Translations under genes and position numbers: made by a program
Notes under the pieces: model-generated
Seen by the model: the letters and a program-made list of their open reading frames with translations, nothing else
Told to the model about the DNA's origin: nothing
The model's database searches: none
NCBI GenBank assembly: GCA_963576565.1
Contig: OY755046.1
Coordinates: 65,073,379-65,137,378 of the forward strand
Length of the DNA stretch: 64,000 nucleotides
Source of the DNA: Aspidapion aeneum
Taxonomy: Eukaryota > Arthropoda > Insecta > Coleoptera > Brentidae
Direction of reading: 5' to 3'
Shown here: piece by piece, positions 31,455 to 44,959 of the stretch
Layout of the letters: each line of letters begins with the position of its first letter
Position numbering within the stretch: position 1 is the first letter of the stretch

Positions 31455-34400
31455 TCCTAAAACGTCATTTAGCAAGGTTTAGGATACGGAATGCCATTGG
31501 ACCAAAAAGATATGAAAACTAAGTATATATTTTATCAACAAAAGCACCGAATTACAGTATGGTGGGGCCACAGAGATAAGAAAAATGGCACTGTGAGTTG
31601 AGATTCCGAAAAACGTCATTTAGCAATTTTTAGAATAGGGAAACCTATAGGACCAAAAAGACCCAACTTTGAAAATTCATATCTCTCAAACTATACATTT
31701 GATCAACAAAAGCACCGAGTTACAGTACGGTGGGGCCATAGAGATAAGAAAAAATCGCACTTTGAGTTGAGATTCCGAAAAACGTCATTTAGCGATTTTT
31801 AGGATAGGGAAACCTATAGGACCAAAATGGCCCAACTTTGAAAATTCATATCTCTCCTATACATTTGATCAACAAAACCACCAAGTTACAGTATGATCGG
31901 GCCATAAAGATAAGAAAAAACCGCACCTTGGGTTGTGAATCCGAAAAACGTCATTTAGCGATTTTTAGAATAGGGAATCCTATAGAACCCAAATGACAAA
32001 CTTTGAAAATTCATATCTCCCAAACTATACATTTTATCAACAAAAGCACCTAGTTACAGTATGGAGGGGCCATAGAGATAAGAAAAAACCGCACTTTGAG
32101 TTGAGATTCCGAAAAACGTCATTTAGCGATTTTTAGGATAGAGAAATCTATAGGACCAAAATGGCCCCAACTTTTAAAATTCATATTTCTCAAACTATAC
32201 ATTTGATCAACAAAAGCACCGAGTTACAGTATGGTGGGGCCATAGAGATAAGAAAAAACAGCACTTTGAGTTTAGCGATTTTTAGGACAGGGAAACCTAT
32301 AAGACCAAAATGGCCCAACTTTTAAAATTTATATCTCTCAAACTATACATTTGATCAACAAAACCACCAAGTTAAAGTATGATGGGGTCATAAAGATAAG
32401 AAAATACCGCACCTTGGGTTGTGAATCCGAAAAACGTCATATAGCGAACCCATAGGACCAAAATGGCCAAACTTTGAAAATTCATATCTCCCAAACTATA
32501 TATTTTATCAACAAAAGCAGCGAGTTACAGTATGGTGGGGCCACAGAGATAAGAAAAAACCGCACTGTGAATTGAGATTCTGAAAAACGTCACTTAGCGA
32601 TTTTTAGGATAGGGAAACTATAGGACCAAAATGGCCCAACTTTTAAAATTCATATCTCTCAAACTATACATTTGATCAACAAAAGCACCGAGTTACAGTA
32701 TGGTGGGGCCATAGAGATAAGAAAAACAGCACTTTGAGTTTAGCGATTTTTAGGACAGGGAAACCTATAAGACCAAAATGGCCCAACTTTTAAAATTCAT
32801 ATCTCTCAAACTATACATTTGATCAACAAAACCACCAAGTTACAGTATGATGAGGTCATAAAGATAAGAAAATACCGCACCTTGGGTTGAGATTCCGAAA
32901 AACGTCATATAGCGAACCCATAGGACCAAAATGGCCAAACTTTGAAAATTCATATCTCCCAAACTATATATTTTATCAACAAAAGCAGCGAGTTACAGTA
33001 GGGTGGGGCCATAGAGATAAGAAAAAACAGCACTTTGAGTTTAGCGATTTTTAGGATAGGGAAACCTATAGGACCAAAATGGCCCAACTTTTAAAATTCA
33101 TATCTCTCAAACTATACATTTGATCAACAAAACCACCAAGTTACAGTATGATGGGGTCATAAAGATAAGAAAATACCGCACCTTGGGTTGTGAATCCGAA
33201 AAACGTCATATAGCAAACCCATAGGACCAAAATGACCAAACTTTGAAAATTCATATCTCCCAAGCTATATATTTTATCAACAAAAGCAGCGAGTTACAGT
33301 AGGGTGGGGCCATAGAGGTAAGAAAAAACAGCACTTTGAGTTTAGCGATTTTTAGGACAGGGAAACCTATAAGACCAAAATGGCCCAACTTTTAAAATTC
33401 ATATCTCTCAAATTATACATTTGATCAACAAAACCACCAAGTTACAGTATGATGGGGTCATAAAGATAAGAAAATACCGCACCTTGGGTTGTGAATCCGA
33501 AAAACGTCATATAGCGAACCCATAGGACCAAAATGGCCAAACTTTGAAAATTCATATCTCCCAAACTATATATTTTATCAACAAAAGCAGCGAGTTACAG
33601 TATGGTGGGGCCACAGAGATAAGAAAACACCGCACTGTGAATTGAGATTCCGAAAAACGTCACTTAGCGATTTTTAGGATAGGGAAACCTATAGGACCAA
33701 AATGGCCCAACTTTTAAAATTCATATCTCTCAAACTATACATTTGATCAACAAAAGCACCGAGTTACAGTATGGTGGGGCCATAGAGATAAGAAAAAACA
33801 GCACTTTGAGTTTAGCGATTTTTAGGACAGGGAAACCTATAAGACCAAAATGGCCCAACTTTTAAAATTCATATCTCTCAAACTATACATTTGATCAACA
33901 AAACCACCAAGTTACAGTATGATGGGGTCATAAAGATAAGAAAATACCGCACCTTGGGTTGTGAATCCGAAAAACGTCATATAGCGAACCCATAGGACCA
34001 AAATGACCAAACTTTGAAAATTCATAACTCCCAAGCTATATATTTTATCAACAAAAGCAGCGAGTTACAGTAGGGTGGGGCCATAGAGGTAAGAAAAAAC
34101 AGCACTTTGAGTTTAGCGATTTTTAGGACAGGGAAACCTATAAGACCAAAATGGCCCAACTTTTAAAATTCATATCTCTCAAACTATACATTTGATCAAC
34201 AAAACCACCAAGTTACAGTATGATGAGGTCATAAAGATAAGAAAATACCGCACCTTGGGTTGAGATTCCGAAAAACGTCATATAGCGAACCCATAGGACC
34301 AAAATGGCCAAACTTTGAAAATTCATATCTCCCAAACTATATATTTTATCAACAAAAGCAGCGAGTTACAGTAGGGTGGGGCCATAGAGATAAGAAAAAA

Positions 34401-37036
34401 CAGCACTTTGAGTTTAGCGATTTTTAGGATAGGGAAACCTATAGGACCAAAATGGCCCAACTTTTAAAATTCATATCTCTCAAACTATACATTTGATCAA
34501 CAAAACCACCAAGTTACAGTATGATGGGGTCATAAAGATAAGAAAATACCGCACCTTGGGTTGTGAATCCGAAAAACGTCATATAGCAAACCCATAGGAC
34601 CAAAATGACCAAACTTTGAAAATTCATATCTCCCAAGCTATATATTTTATCAACAAAAGCAGCGAGTTACAGTAGGGTGGGGCCATAGAGGTAAGAAAAA
34701 ACAGCACTTTGAGTTTAGCGATTTTTAGGACAGGGAAACCTATAAGACCAAAATGGCCCAACTTTTAAAATTCATATCTCTCAAACTATACATTTGATCA
34801 ACAAAACCACCAAGTTACAGTATGATGAGGTCATAAAGATAAGAAAATACCGCACCTTGGGTTGAGATTCCGAAAAACGTCATATAGCGAACCCATAGGA
34901 CCAAAATGGCCAAACTTTGAAAATTCATATCTCCCAAACTATATATTTTATCAACAAAAGCAGCGAGTTACAGTAGGGTGGGGCCATAGAGATAAGAAAA
35001 AACAGCACTTTGAGTTTAGCGATTTTTAGGATAGGGAAACCTATAGGACCAAAATGGCCCAACTTTTAAAATTCATATCTCTCAAACTATACATTTGATC
35101 AACAAAACCACCAAGTTACAGTATGATGGGGTCATAAAGATAAGAAAATACCGCACCTTGGGTTGTGAATCCGAAAAACGTCATATAGCAAACCCATAGG
35201 ACCAAAATGACCAAACTTTGAAAATTCATATCTCCCAAGCTATATATTTTATCAACAAAAGCAGCGAGTTACAGTAGGGTGGGGCCATAGAGGTAAGAAA
35301 AAACAGCACTTTGAGTTTAGCGATTTTTAGGACAGGGAAACCTATAAGACCAAAATGGCCCAACTTTTAAAATTCATATCTCTCAAATTATACATTTGAT
35401 CAACAAAACCACCAAGTTACAGTATGATGGGGTCATAAAGATAAGAAAATACCGCACCTTGGGTTGTGAATCCGAAAAACGTCATATAGCGAACCCATAG
35501 GACCAAAATGGCCAAACTTTGAAAATTCATATCTCCCAAACTATATATTTTATCAACAAAAGCAGCGAGTTACAGTATGGTGGGGCCACAGAGATAAGAA
35601 AACACCGCACTGTGAATTGAGATTCCGAAAAACGTCACTTAGCGATTTTTAGGATAGGGAAACCTATAGGACCAAAATGGCCCAACTTTTAAAATTCATA
35701 TCTCTCAAACTATACATTTGATCAACAAAAGCACCGACTTACAGTATGGTGGGGCCTTAGAGATAAGAAAAAACAGCACTTTGAGTTTAGCGATATTTAG
35801 GACAGGGAAACCTATAAGACCAAAATGGTCCAACTTTGAAAATTCATATCTCTCAAACTATACATTTGATCAACAAAACCACCAAGTTACAGTATGGATG
35901 GGGCCATAAAGATAAGAAAAAACCGCACCTTGGGTTGTGAATCCGAAAAACGTCATTTAGCGTTTTTTAGGATAGGGAATCCTATAGAACCCAAATGGCA
36001 AACTTTGAAAATTCATATCTCCCAAACTATACATTTTATCAACAAAAGCACCTAGTTACAGTATTGAGGGGCCATAGAGATAAGAAAAAACCGCACTTTG
36101 AGTTGAGAATCCGAAAAACGACATTTAGCGATTTTTAGGATAGGGAAACCCATAGGACCAAAATGGCCCAACTTTTAAAATTCATATCTCTCAAACTATA
36201 CATTTGATCAACAAAAGCACCGACTTACAGTATGGTGGGGCCATAGAGATAAGAAAATACCGCACCTTGGGTTGTGAATCCGAAAAACGTCATATAGCGA
36301 ACCCATAGGACCAAAATGGCCAAACTTTGAAAATTCATATATCCCAAACTATATATTTTATCAACAAAAGCAGCGAGTTACAGTAGGGTGGGGCCATAGA
36401 GGTAAGAAAAAACAGCACTTTGAGTTTAGCGATTTTTAGGACAGGGAAACCTATAAGACCAAAATGGCCCAACTTTTAAAATTCATATCTCTCAAACTAT
36501 ACATTTGATCAACAAAACCACCAAGTTACAGTATGATGGGGTCATAAAGATAAGAAAATACCGCACCTTGGGTTGTGCATCCGAAAAACGTCATATAGCG
36601 AACCCATAGGACCAAAATGGCCAAACTTTGAAAATTCATATATCCCAAACTATATATTTTATCAACAAAAGCAGCGAGTTACAGTATGGTGGGGCGACAG
36701 AGATAAGAAAAAACCGCACTGTGAATTGAGATTCCGAAAAACGTCACTTAGCGATTTTTAGGATAGGGAAACTTATAGGACCAAAATGGCCCAACTTTTA
36801 AAATTCATATCTCTCAAACTATACATTTGATCAACAAAAGCACCGACTTACAGTATGGTGGGGCCATAGAGATAAGAAAAAACAGCACTTTGAGTTTAGC
36901 GATTTTTAGGACAGGGAAACCTATAAGACCAAAATGGCCCAACTTTAAAAATTCATATCTCTCAAACTATACATTTCATCAACAAAACCACCAAGTTACA
37001 GTATGGATGGGGCCATAAAGATAAGAAAAAACCGCA
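31455..37036 (+). repeat. Satellite A array (about 150-170-bp monomers)
   Basis: About 5.6 kb of head-to-tail monomers sharing CCGAAAAACGTCAT, TAGCGATTTTTAGGATAGGG, AAATTCATATCTC, ATCAACAAAA and GAGTTACAGTATGGTGGGGC. Two or more monomer types alternate at about 150 bp (one with TGGGTTGTGAATCC and TATAGCGAACC, one with TTTGAGTTTAGCGATT). Identical junction variants recur at 34072, 34674 and 35276, giving a local higher-order period of 602 bp. The left edge is diverged (31455-31600), the right edge abrupt. No significant coding. Confidence 0.93.
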
Positions 37037-37895
37037 CTCCAACGGTGCTATTGTCCTCCAAGCGCCACGATGCAGAGTTTTCATCCGCCCTCCCCTCGAG
37101 CGGCAAGCCCCCAAGGTCGCAAACTTATACGTGATTTCCACCTACGACTTTCTCGCGTCACATGATCTCAATATGAACTGTTACGACAGTCATGTGACGC
37201 GTGCGCGGGCACACACGAGAAAGTCCTAGGTGGGCACCGGTCTTTAGATGTACTATCAGGGGACCTATGTCTACCATCCCACCAAATTTCATTTCTGTTC
37301 AACCTTTTGCATATAGAAATCCCCTGACGTTTGGCCTACCCCTTATAGAAATCATTTTTAGAGACCGTTTCTCAGTCCAAGACGTGAAAAACCCCTAACT
37401 TTAAAAAGAATCTTTGCTTTAGATGACCATGGAATTCTTGTTTTTTTAACGGCAAAAATTTACGACAAATACTATTTAAAAATAGTTTAAAGTTTAGGAA
37501 AAATTGCAAATTTCTTTAAAAACCGGCAGTCATGTTTGACGCAAATCACTACGGCAAATATTTACCAAAAAATATTTAAAATATGTTAAATATTGAACTT
37601 TTAAGCGGGCAATAAATATTTATTTTGGTTAAAATATTTTATTTTTTTAAATATTATTATTAATTAGTGGCATTCTTTTGATGGCTGAACTTCGGAATCT
37701 CGGTAGCTTCAGTTCCTGATTGATATATAGTTTTTCTGACACCTTCTAAAGATTGAAATGTATACCGGGTGGGCCAAAAAAAATGAGTGAATTTTTTATT
37801 TATTATAGCTTTTGAAGTATATATAATCGATTTTGAGGGGACAAACTGGACTTGGAAGAGAATGAATCAAAATTTTAACTAAATATACTAAAATA
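37037..37895. other. Spacer with a GC-rich hairpin
   Basis: 37138-37232 folds: CCTACGACTTTCTCG pairs with CGAGAAAGTCCTAGG and GCGTCACATGA with TCATGTGACGC. The remainder is AT-rich without genes. Confidence 0.55.
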
Positions 37896-40406
37896 CTCAA
37901 CAAACATTTAAAGTTGTAACGACGAAACCCCAACTAGAAAGAATTTCTTAAAAGTAACCGCAACATACTCCCCCTACGTCTCAGTATACCATACAGCGAC
38001 GTTATAATTCTCTAAAGTGGGGAACCAATTTCTGGTTATAACTACTTGGCCAAGTGTTTAAAGTCACTGTAGTAACAACTACACTACTACGTCGTAGCCA
38101 GGTATCTACTACGTCGTAGAGGCTGTTTTTTTTTCGTAATGGCATAAAAGTTGCGATGTAGTTGCAAATAATATAATCGTTTCTTTTTGGTAGAATTGTT
38201 ACACAATATGGTGGACACAACAGTAAACAGACTCGCTTAGTTTTTTTGTTTGGTTATGGTTATAATATGTACTATGTTATCCAAAAGTGTGAGAATTTAC
38301 GAGCAGAGGATCAAAATTCGAGTGCGACGCAAAGTTTTTTGTATAACATGCATTATATATATTGCAAAAAACCGGTGCGCCCATAAAATTGAGCCGTTTT
38401 CTGGTAGCTGATGGAATTTTTGTGTTGTGATTTTGGAGGTTATGTTTTCATAATCGACAGTTAACTCCAATAAATGGTGCTTAAGAAGAGCATTTTTGGT
38501 AAACTTCAACTAATTTGTTTATAAAATAGTATAGCTTTTTAGTATGAGCTCATAAAACGACAAGAAAAATATTAAATTTCCTTTCTTACATAAAAACATG
38601 GCGTCCCAAACTATATTCCCTGATAGTCGAAAGGGTTACTTGAAAGTGAGCCTAAGTTACGGCAACGTGTCACTTACGACTTTTATGTCGGCATTCCTTT
38701 TTAGTTCTAGATAACACACTCGAATTTCTACTCCTTCGTTGCAGAAACGTATTATTAACTAGCTTTCGCCACTAGAAAACGTCTACAGAGTGATAGGAAC
38801 CATGCGATAAGTATAACTACTACCCTCAAGTTATTGGGGTGTCGCCACTTGTCATTTGCCGTTTCTGTCAACAACAGGACCACTGCTTATAGGTTTTGTA
38901 CGAGCGTGAATTTGTGGTAGGTTTTAAAACAAAAACAAGATAAATTAAATTCCATTAGAACAATGAATGAAGTGCCAATAAAAAGGAATTTTTAAAAATG
39001 TATGTTGCAGTCGAGAGCATGTTGTTGGTCAAGGAACTAAAAGAACGTAGTCACATCAATGAAATCAACTTATTGTTACTTTTTTTATTTACACATTGCT
39101 CTCACAATTCGTATGTAGTATTTTTTATTGTTTTTAGATATTTTGGCATTGTCAATATTCAGTAATTTTTATTATTATAAGGCCTATAAGGAAAAAAACA
39201 ATCTGAGACTTGTAAGATCGCTTAGAAATCCGCATGTAACCACGATATATCTAAGTTGTTTTTTTATTAGCCGTAAACAGCGCAAAAGTTCCTAGATGAA
39301 GTCTAGCATATCCCAGAGGTTATTTTAGGGGCCGTGCATAAATTAGATATTAGGGACCTATTGCAATAAAGCCTGGCACAAAACACAGCACAAATTTAAG
39401 TTTATTCACTTCAAACCAAGCTTTAACAACAGCACAAATTTGAAGAAAACCAAAAAGACAAATTGACCCAAGCTCAACACATAAAATGAATCACAGTGAG
39501 ACACGACACGTCAGCACAAGAGGCATAGATAAACGAATTCGGTTTAGTCCGCACAAGAGGGTTACGATGGCGATAGGGTGGTGCCACAGCACAAACCACG
39601 AACGACCGTAAAGACAGTACAAGAATAGAACAGCAACAAGTAGCGTAAAAGATTAAGGATGGAGATTAAGCATGGACAAGGGAATTCTTAAAATCCGTGT
39701 GCGGTACTCGATAGTTTGGATCAATATTTTGCATTTTGATTGTTTTGCAAAATGGTCAAGCAATGAGCTCGAAAAAATGGACTGCTCACGGTAGTTAAAA
39801 AAATATTCCTAATATTCCCATATTATAAAAGGAGCCACAAAAAGTAGGGTTAAGAATGTGTGCGACCAAGATGCGCCTTCAAAAAATCTACGTTTTTAAA
39901 GTAGAAACAGGAAGGAGAGATTACTTTAAAAGATCAACATTAAAAAAAAGTCAAAGTAGTTGCGGCTTTAAAGTTGATCCAAAAAGTTATTTTGTCTACA
40001 TTGTTACATCAGATGTTACTATGATGACACAAACTTTTGTGGTAAAAATTAAAGTTATAATGTAGTTGTCGGATACACTTGTTTGGGACTCCAATGAAGC
40101 TTAACTTTCTAGTAGTACTTAAGTAGGATATAAAAGTCAGGGTGACTGCGAAATAACGACTAAAAAGAAAGTAAAACTTTAGCAACGTCTTATTGTGGTA
40201 GAGAAGACTATCAGAATCAACTATCAAGAAATAATCCTAAGAAGTAGTTTAGAGGGTCGTTTTTACGAAACATCTACTATTTCCTGATACTGAATAGTAG
40301 TTAGAACTAAAAAGTAACAAATTTTGGTTGGGATCACCACATTTCTACTATAAGAAAGTAGCAAAGCCTTTAGAACATGTAGCCGCTACTAAAAATGTTA
40401 ATTGGG
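37896..40406. mobile_element. TA-flanked TIR element, long copy (2.5 kb)
   Basis: Ends CTCAACAAACATTTAAAGTT and (inverted) CCCAATTAACATTTTTAGTA are flanked by TA. Shares both outer portions with the 1200-bp copy at 50364-51563. 38650-39955 is present only here. I see no transposase; small open frames near both ends occur in both copies but show no family features. Confidence 0.8.
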
Positions 40407-40540
40407 TAGTCGAAAGAAACAAAGTAATCAAAGTAAAGAAAGTAATCATTTAATTCTCGGATGGGTATTCGTTACTTCGTTTCGACTTGTCGAGTAACGA
40501 GTACTCGAGTAACTAATAGTTACTTTTTCAATACCTCTAG
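40407..40540. repeat. GTTACT/CGAGTAACGAGTACTC repeat remnant
   Basis: Matches the right end of the 16640-18071 repeat (TAATCATTTAATT, CGGATGGGTATT, GTCGAGTAACGAGTACTC). Confidence 0.65.
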
Positions 40541-40840
40541 CCTATATATGAGTACTTAATACTTCTCGGTAAATTTTAAACTTGATATTGTCGAGATAAA
40601 CTTTCTTTTTGCTTATGTTCCAAAGTATGACGACCTCCAGAAGAAATGCTTCACTGTATTAAGTGAAGAAAAAACTAAACAACAATGTTATGGTCAATGA
40701 CTTGAAATTTCAACTTTCTTTCTACTCGAGTGAGTTTAAGAATTTTTTCGTTATTAAGAGCAAATACCTTTTTACCAAAATACAATGATGCAAGCTTTTA
40801 CTCAAAACCGTAAACAACAGGGGTGTAATTAAAGAACGAG

Positions 40841-40920
40841 TTGGTGGCCCAGCTGGTAGGGCGTTAGCGTACATAGACAAACGTCCGGGTTGAAGTCCCG
40901 GCCGAAGCACAGGAAACTTT
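40841..40920 (+). mobile_element. tRNA-derived SINE head or tRNA pseudogene
   Basis: TGGCCCAGCTGGTAGGGCG fits a polymerase III A box and CCGGGTTGAAGTCCCGG a B box with its T-arm stem, about 45 bp apart. The acceptor stem does not pair well, so a working tRNA is unlikely. A T run and an unrelated tail follow. Confidence 0.65.
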
Positions 40921-41039
40921 TTTTTAAAATGATTTTTCGTTCTGTAATACCTTATAGATTGTAGATTACGTTCAAGTGGTCGTTTCCTCTTTTCCAAAAC
41001 GCAAGGCATAAAAACAAATTATTTATTCATTGTTTTCTT

Positions 41040-42117
41040 GCTGCTGCAGGAAACAAGACCCGAATATTTAGCCTTTCCGAAGAGAAACATAGAACTACAG
41101 GAAGAAGAAGTAATTATCGAAAAAAAAATGATAAAGAATAGTATTAAAAAACTTAAATCCGGAAAAGCTAGCGGACCTAGGGAAATATACGCTGAAATGC
41201 TCAAATATGGATCAAAGAAACTACTAGAAAATCTCACATATATTATCAATCAATGCATAAACGGACATCCAGTACCTAATGATTGGAGAATTGCAGATTA
41301 TCCTCAATACATAAAAAAGGAAACAAGCTGGACTGCAACAATTGCAGAGGAATTTCCGTAACCAGTACTCTAAGTAGATTGTACGGTAGGATTTTTAGAG
41401 ATTTAATAGAGAATGATTTTCATGAACAAGAAGAAGAGCAAAGTGGGTTTCGTGCAGGCAGATCTTGTAGTGATAATATTTTTTGTCTTAAACAAGTAAT
41501 TGAGAAAAGGAGTGCCATATGATACCGTTCTATGAAAAAAAATGATGGACAGTGTTAGAGCAAACCAATATCAATCATACATACATAAAAGCGATAAAAG
41601 AACTATACGAAGGGTCAAAATCCCAAACTAAAATTGGAAATCGACTTTCAGAACAATTCCTGGGAACAGGGATGTTGTATATCTCCAACTCTTTTTAAAA
41701 TATATATCGCAATAGCTCTAAAAAACTGGAAACGAACACTACAGTTTGCTGACGACCAAGTAGTTCTAGCTAATGATAAAGAAGACATGGTGTATATGAT
41801 GAGAAAGTTTACGGAAGAATACCAAAAGTGGGGGTTAAAAGTGATCATAGAGAAAGTATGGGAATCGAGGGAAGCATAACGGAAGACATCACTAAAAGAC
41901 AACTGATATGGTGCGGCCATGTACAACGAATAAACGACGAAATATTACCAAAGCAGATAGAATGGCAGCCAATAGGGCGCAGAAAAAGAGGATGCCCTAA
42001 ACTGGAATGGCAACAGTCAATCCAAAGATCAATGAGTCACAAAAACCTGACAGAAGATGATTGTCAGGATCGAAGGAGGTGGAGAATAGGTGTCGAACAA
42101 CGTAGAAAAATGTTCTA
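41040..42117 (+). mobile_element. RTE-type LINE, degraded reverse transcriptase (family 1)
   Basis: Consecutive frames broken by small indels read KKLKSGKASGP, YAEMLKYGSKKLLENLT, SSIHKKGNKLDC, GISVTSTLSRLYGRI, EQSGFRAGRSCSDNIFCLKQVIEKR, then QFADDQVVLANDKEDM (the YADD box altered to FADD) and the C-terminal GHVQRIND...[22 protein letters not shown] deletion joins the catalytic box to the C-terminal end near 41860. The endonuclease half is absent. Confidence 0.88.
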
Positions 42118-42524
42118 AACCGACATAGTATTAGTATAAAATGTACATAAAATACCAAATCACCATTCAAAATGGGCACTCTGAAGGGACAATAGAGAAA
42201 AACTATACTCCTTTGCAACGCTCAAATTTCGAGTTAAAGTTAAAAGGTGAAAACCTTGATACATTAAGGTGTTTTCAAAATAAAGGCTGTTTTTTTCAAA
42301 ACTTGATATTTTAACAAGGTCTAAAATTATTTTATATTTTTTTATAAAGACTAACTGTCAAACTAAATTGTGTCTGCCTCTATTTGGTTTTTATATGGAA
42401 TTACCTTCTTTCTATTTAATTTTAAGCGTAAATCTTTATTTTAAATGCCTTATAACACTTAATATTTTTAAAAAGCTTCTTAATAGGGACTTATTATAAC
42501 AAAGCTAGGTAAGTAATAGAACCA

Positions 42525-42853
42525 GGCAGTATTTTAAGAGTTTTACATTGGAAGATGACATTTGGCCTTTTAGTATAAAGCCTTTGTTTACTTTATAAAA
42601 ACCTGAATAAATGTTATGTCAATTTTAAAAGATTAATTGTCAGCCATGTAAATCTGTTAAAATACTGACTGACACAATTAGTGCCAATTAGGCAGTATTT
42701 TAAGAGTTTTACATTGGAAGATGACATTTGGCCTTTTAGTATAAAGCCTTTGTTTACTATATAAGAACCTGAATAAATGTTATGTCAATTTTAAAAGACT
42801 AATTGTCAGCCATGTAAATCTGTCAAAATACTGACTGACACAATTAGTGCCTG
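42525..42853 (+). repeat. Two tandem 166-bp units
   Basis: GGCAGTATTTTAAGAG at 42525 and 42691 start two almost identical units ending CTGACACAATTAGTGCC. Confidence 0.85.
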
Positions 42854-44086
42854 GTGTTTCTATCGTTTTAGTGTCTTTTTTCAACAGTGTTTTACATCAT
42901 GGGTATTTTATTTTCCTTTTTGGTGATAGTATAAAACATTGTTCATATTATTTTAGTTTTTTTTTAATTGATATTGCTCTTAAGACTGAGGAAATTACAA
43001 TTAAAATAACTTACACTTGATCATTAAAAAAAAAAGTTTTTTTTTACCTCGTTAGGTAACACATAGCCCATAGCAAAAATTTAGACTGTACACCTGCCTT
43101 ATTATTTATATTTTTCACAGTTTAATTTTTAAAATGTTATTATTTAATTTTTATAATAATTATGTTTTGAAATATTTAATTTTTTTCATCTAGAAGTTTC
43201 ACCTCTTAGCGAGAAGTGAAAATATTTTGTTGCGAAAAATTTCCTTTAAACGGAAACATGTTTCAAACAAGTTTCGTGGCTAATCGGGTGAAAATTAGTT
43301 TTTGTTTCTCTCATATTTTTCCGTGGGTCGCTTGAAAGCTTAACCTCACGGGGGTCCAAGATCTAATGGACACCTAATAAGTGTTGACAGTTAACTGTTT
43401 CGTCCTTATTGGACTCCTCAGAACACTGCTTGGTCAATGTGACACTCTTGCGAAGTTAATTAGACGGGTTTGTCTCTAATCCTATGTAAATAGTGAGAAA
43501 GTTCTCGCATGAAGCGCTATCTACCGAGATACGAGAGAAACCAGAACAAAAACAGGCGAAAATAAACTGCTATAAGATCGATTACAAATAAAAAGAGACA
43601 AACTTATCCGTGACCTACGACAGCTCTTCTACCTTTCAGGCCAGATCAACGCTTATTGCGTTTTTACCCGCCATCAGACACGTGAGCGTCAATCAGCGGA
43701 ATTTTTAAGCCCAATAATACTAACTTTCGTGCCTAATCGGGTAAAAACGCATTTTTGTTTCTCTCATATTTTTCCACATGTTTCTTTGAAAGATTTTTTT
43801 CGAACAAGAAAAACATTATTTTTTCCCCTGTTCTCCTTTTGGGAGGTCGAAATCGGTGTTACCCTAACCTTTGTCAATTGATCGCAAACGTATCCTAATC
43901 CGTCCAGACACGCCTCCTGAGCATTTTCCACCAAAAAAAATTCCCCAATGGACAGGTTAATAGCACCGGTGTTAAGGAAATAATTTAATTAAAATTTTTG
44001 TTTCCGAAAAAAAAATTTGTTGAAATAAAATTTTTTCAAACAAATTTTTATTCAAAGAAATTGTTTTGGAACAATTTTCCATTTGA
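42854..44086. other. Gene-free stretch with direct repeats
   Basis: The segment CTAATCGGGT...TTTTTGTTTCTCTCATATTTTTCC occurs at about 43280 and 43733 in direct orientation. AT-rich on both sides; no coding sequence. Confidence 0.45.
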
Positions 44087-44099
44087 AGAAAATGTTTTC

Positions 44100-44666
44100 C
44101 ACTTGCAATGAGTATGTATACTTGGGTGTCACATTTGATAAGACATGAAACAGACTGTAAAGAACTGGAAAAAAGAATAGTAAAAGCAAAAAAGGTTAAT
44201 GGTTGTCTTAACAGTATTTTATTGGGCAGAGTGATAAAAAAGAATGTAAAATTTAACATATATGAAACAATGGTGAAAAGCACGCTGTTCTATGGAATAG
44301 AGACTAACAGAAATATACAAAGCAAAAATGGAAAGTGAAGATCAATGAGAATATCTAGAATAGATCATGTAAGAAATGAGATTATAAAAGGAAAAAATGG
44401 GAATCGAGGGAAGCATAACGGATGACATCACTAAAAGACAACTGATATGGTACGGCCATGTACAACGGATGAACGACGAAAGATTACCAAAGCAGGTCCT
44501 AGAATGGCAACCAATAGGGTGCAGAAAAAGAGGGCGTCCTAAAATGGAATGGCAACAGTCAATCCAAAGATCGTCAAAAAAACCTGACGGAAGATGATTT
44601 TCACGGTCGAAGGAGGTGGAGAATAGGCGTCGGACAACGTAGAAAAACGTTCTAAACCGACGTAGT
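44100..44666 (+). mobile_element. 5'-truncated RTE LINE insertion with target duplication (family 1)
   Basis: The 13-bp sequence AGAAAATGTTTTC flanks it (44087-44099, 44667-44679). The body encodes the 3' part of the [86 protein letters not shown], with one internal deletion. Ends in an ACCGACGTAGT-type tail. Confidence 0.88.
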
Positions 44667-44959
44667 AGAAAATGTTTTCGAACTATTTCTTTGGAACAAA
44701 TGGTTATTAAAAAACATGTGGTCGAACAAAATTACGCAACCCAAAATAATCCTAGCCATTTAAATTCTATTTGCTACTGCTGAAAGCAGTTTTTTTGACG
44801 TCATACGCACTAGTCGTAAGAGTCTTAAATTTTGATTTACGGGACGTTAAAGATTTTCAAAAATAACATCTATTTTTACCTTAATAGCCTGCGTACTAGG
44901 TATTGCTTTCGACGAAAAAAATATTGCTAATATACGTCAAAATACATTCAAATAACACA

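Noticed and set aside
31455..37036. CRISPR-like array
   Set aside because: Monomers are continuous satellite repeats without unique spacers, in a eukaryotic context.
40841..40920. A functional tRNA gene
   Set aside because: A and B boxes are present, but the acceptor stem does not pair and no clear anticodon arm is seen; a SINE head is more likely.
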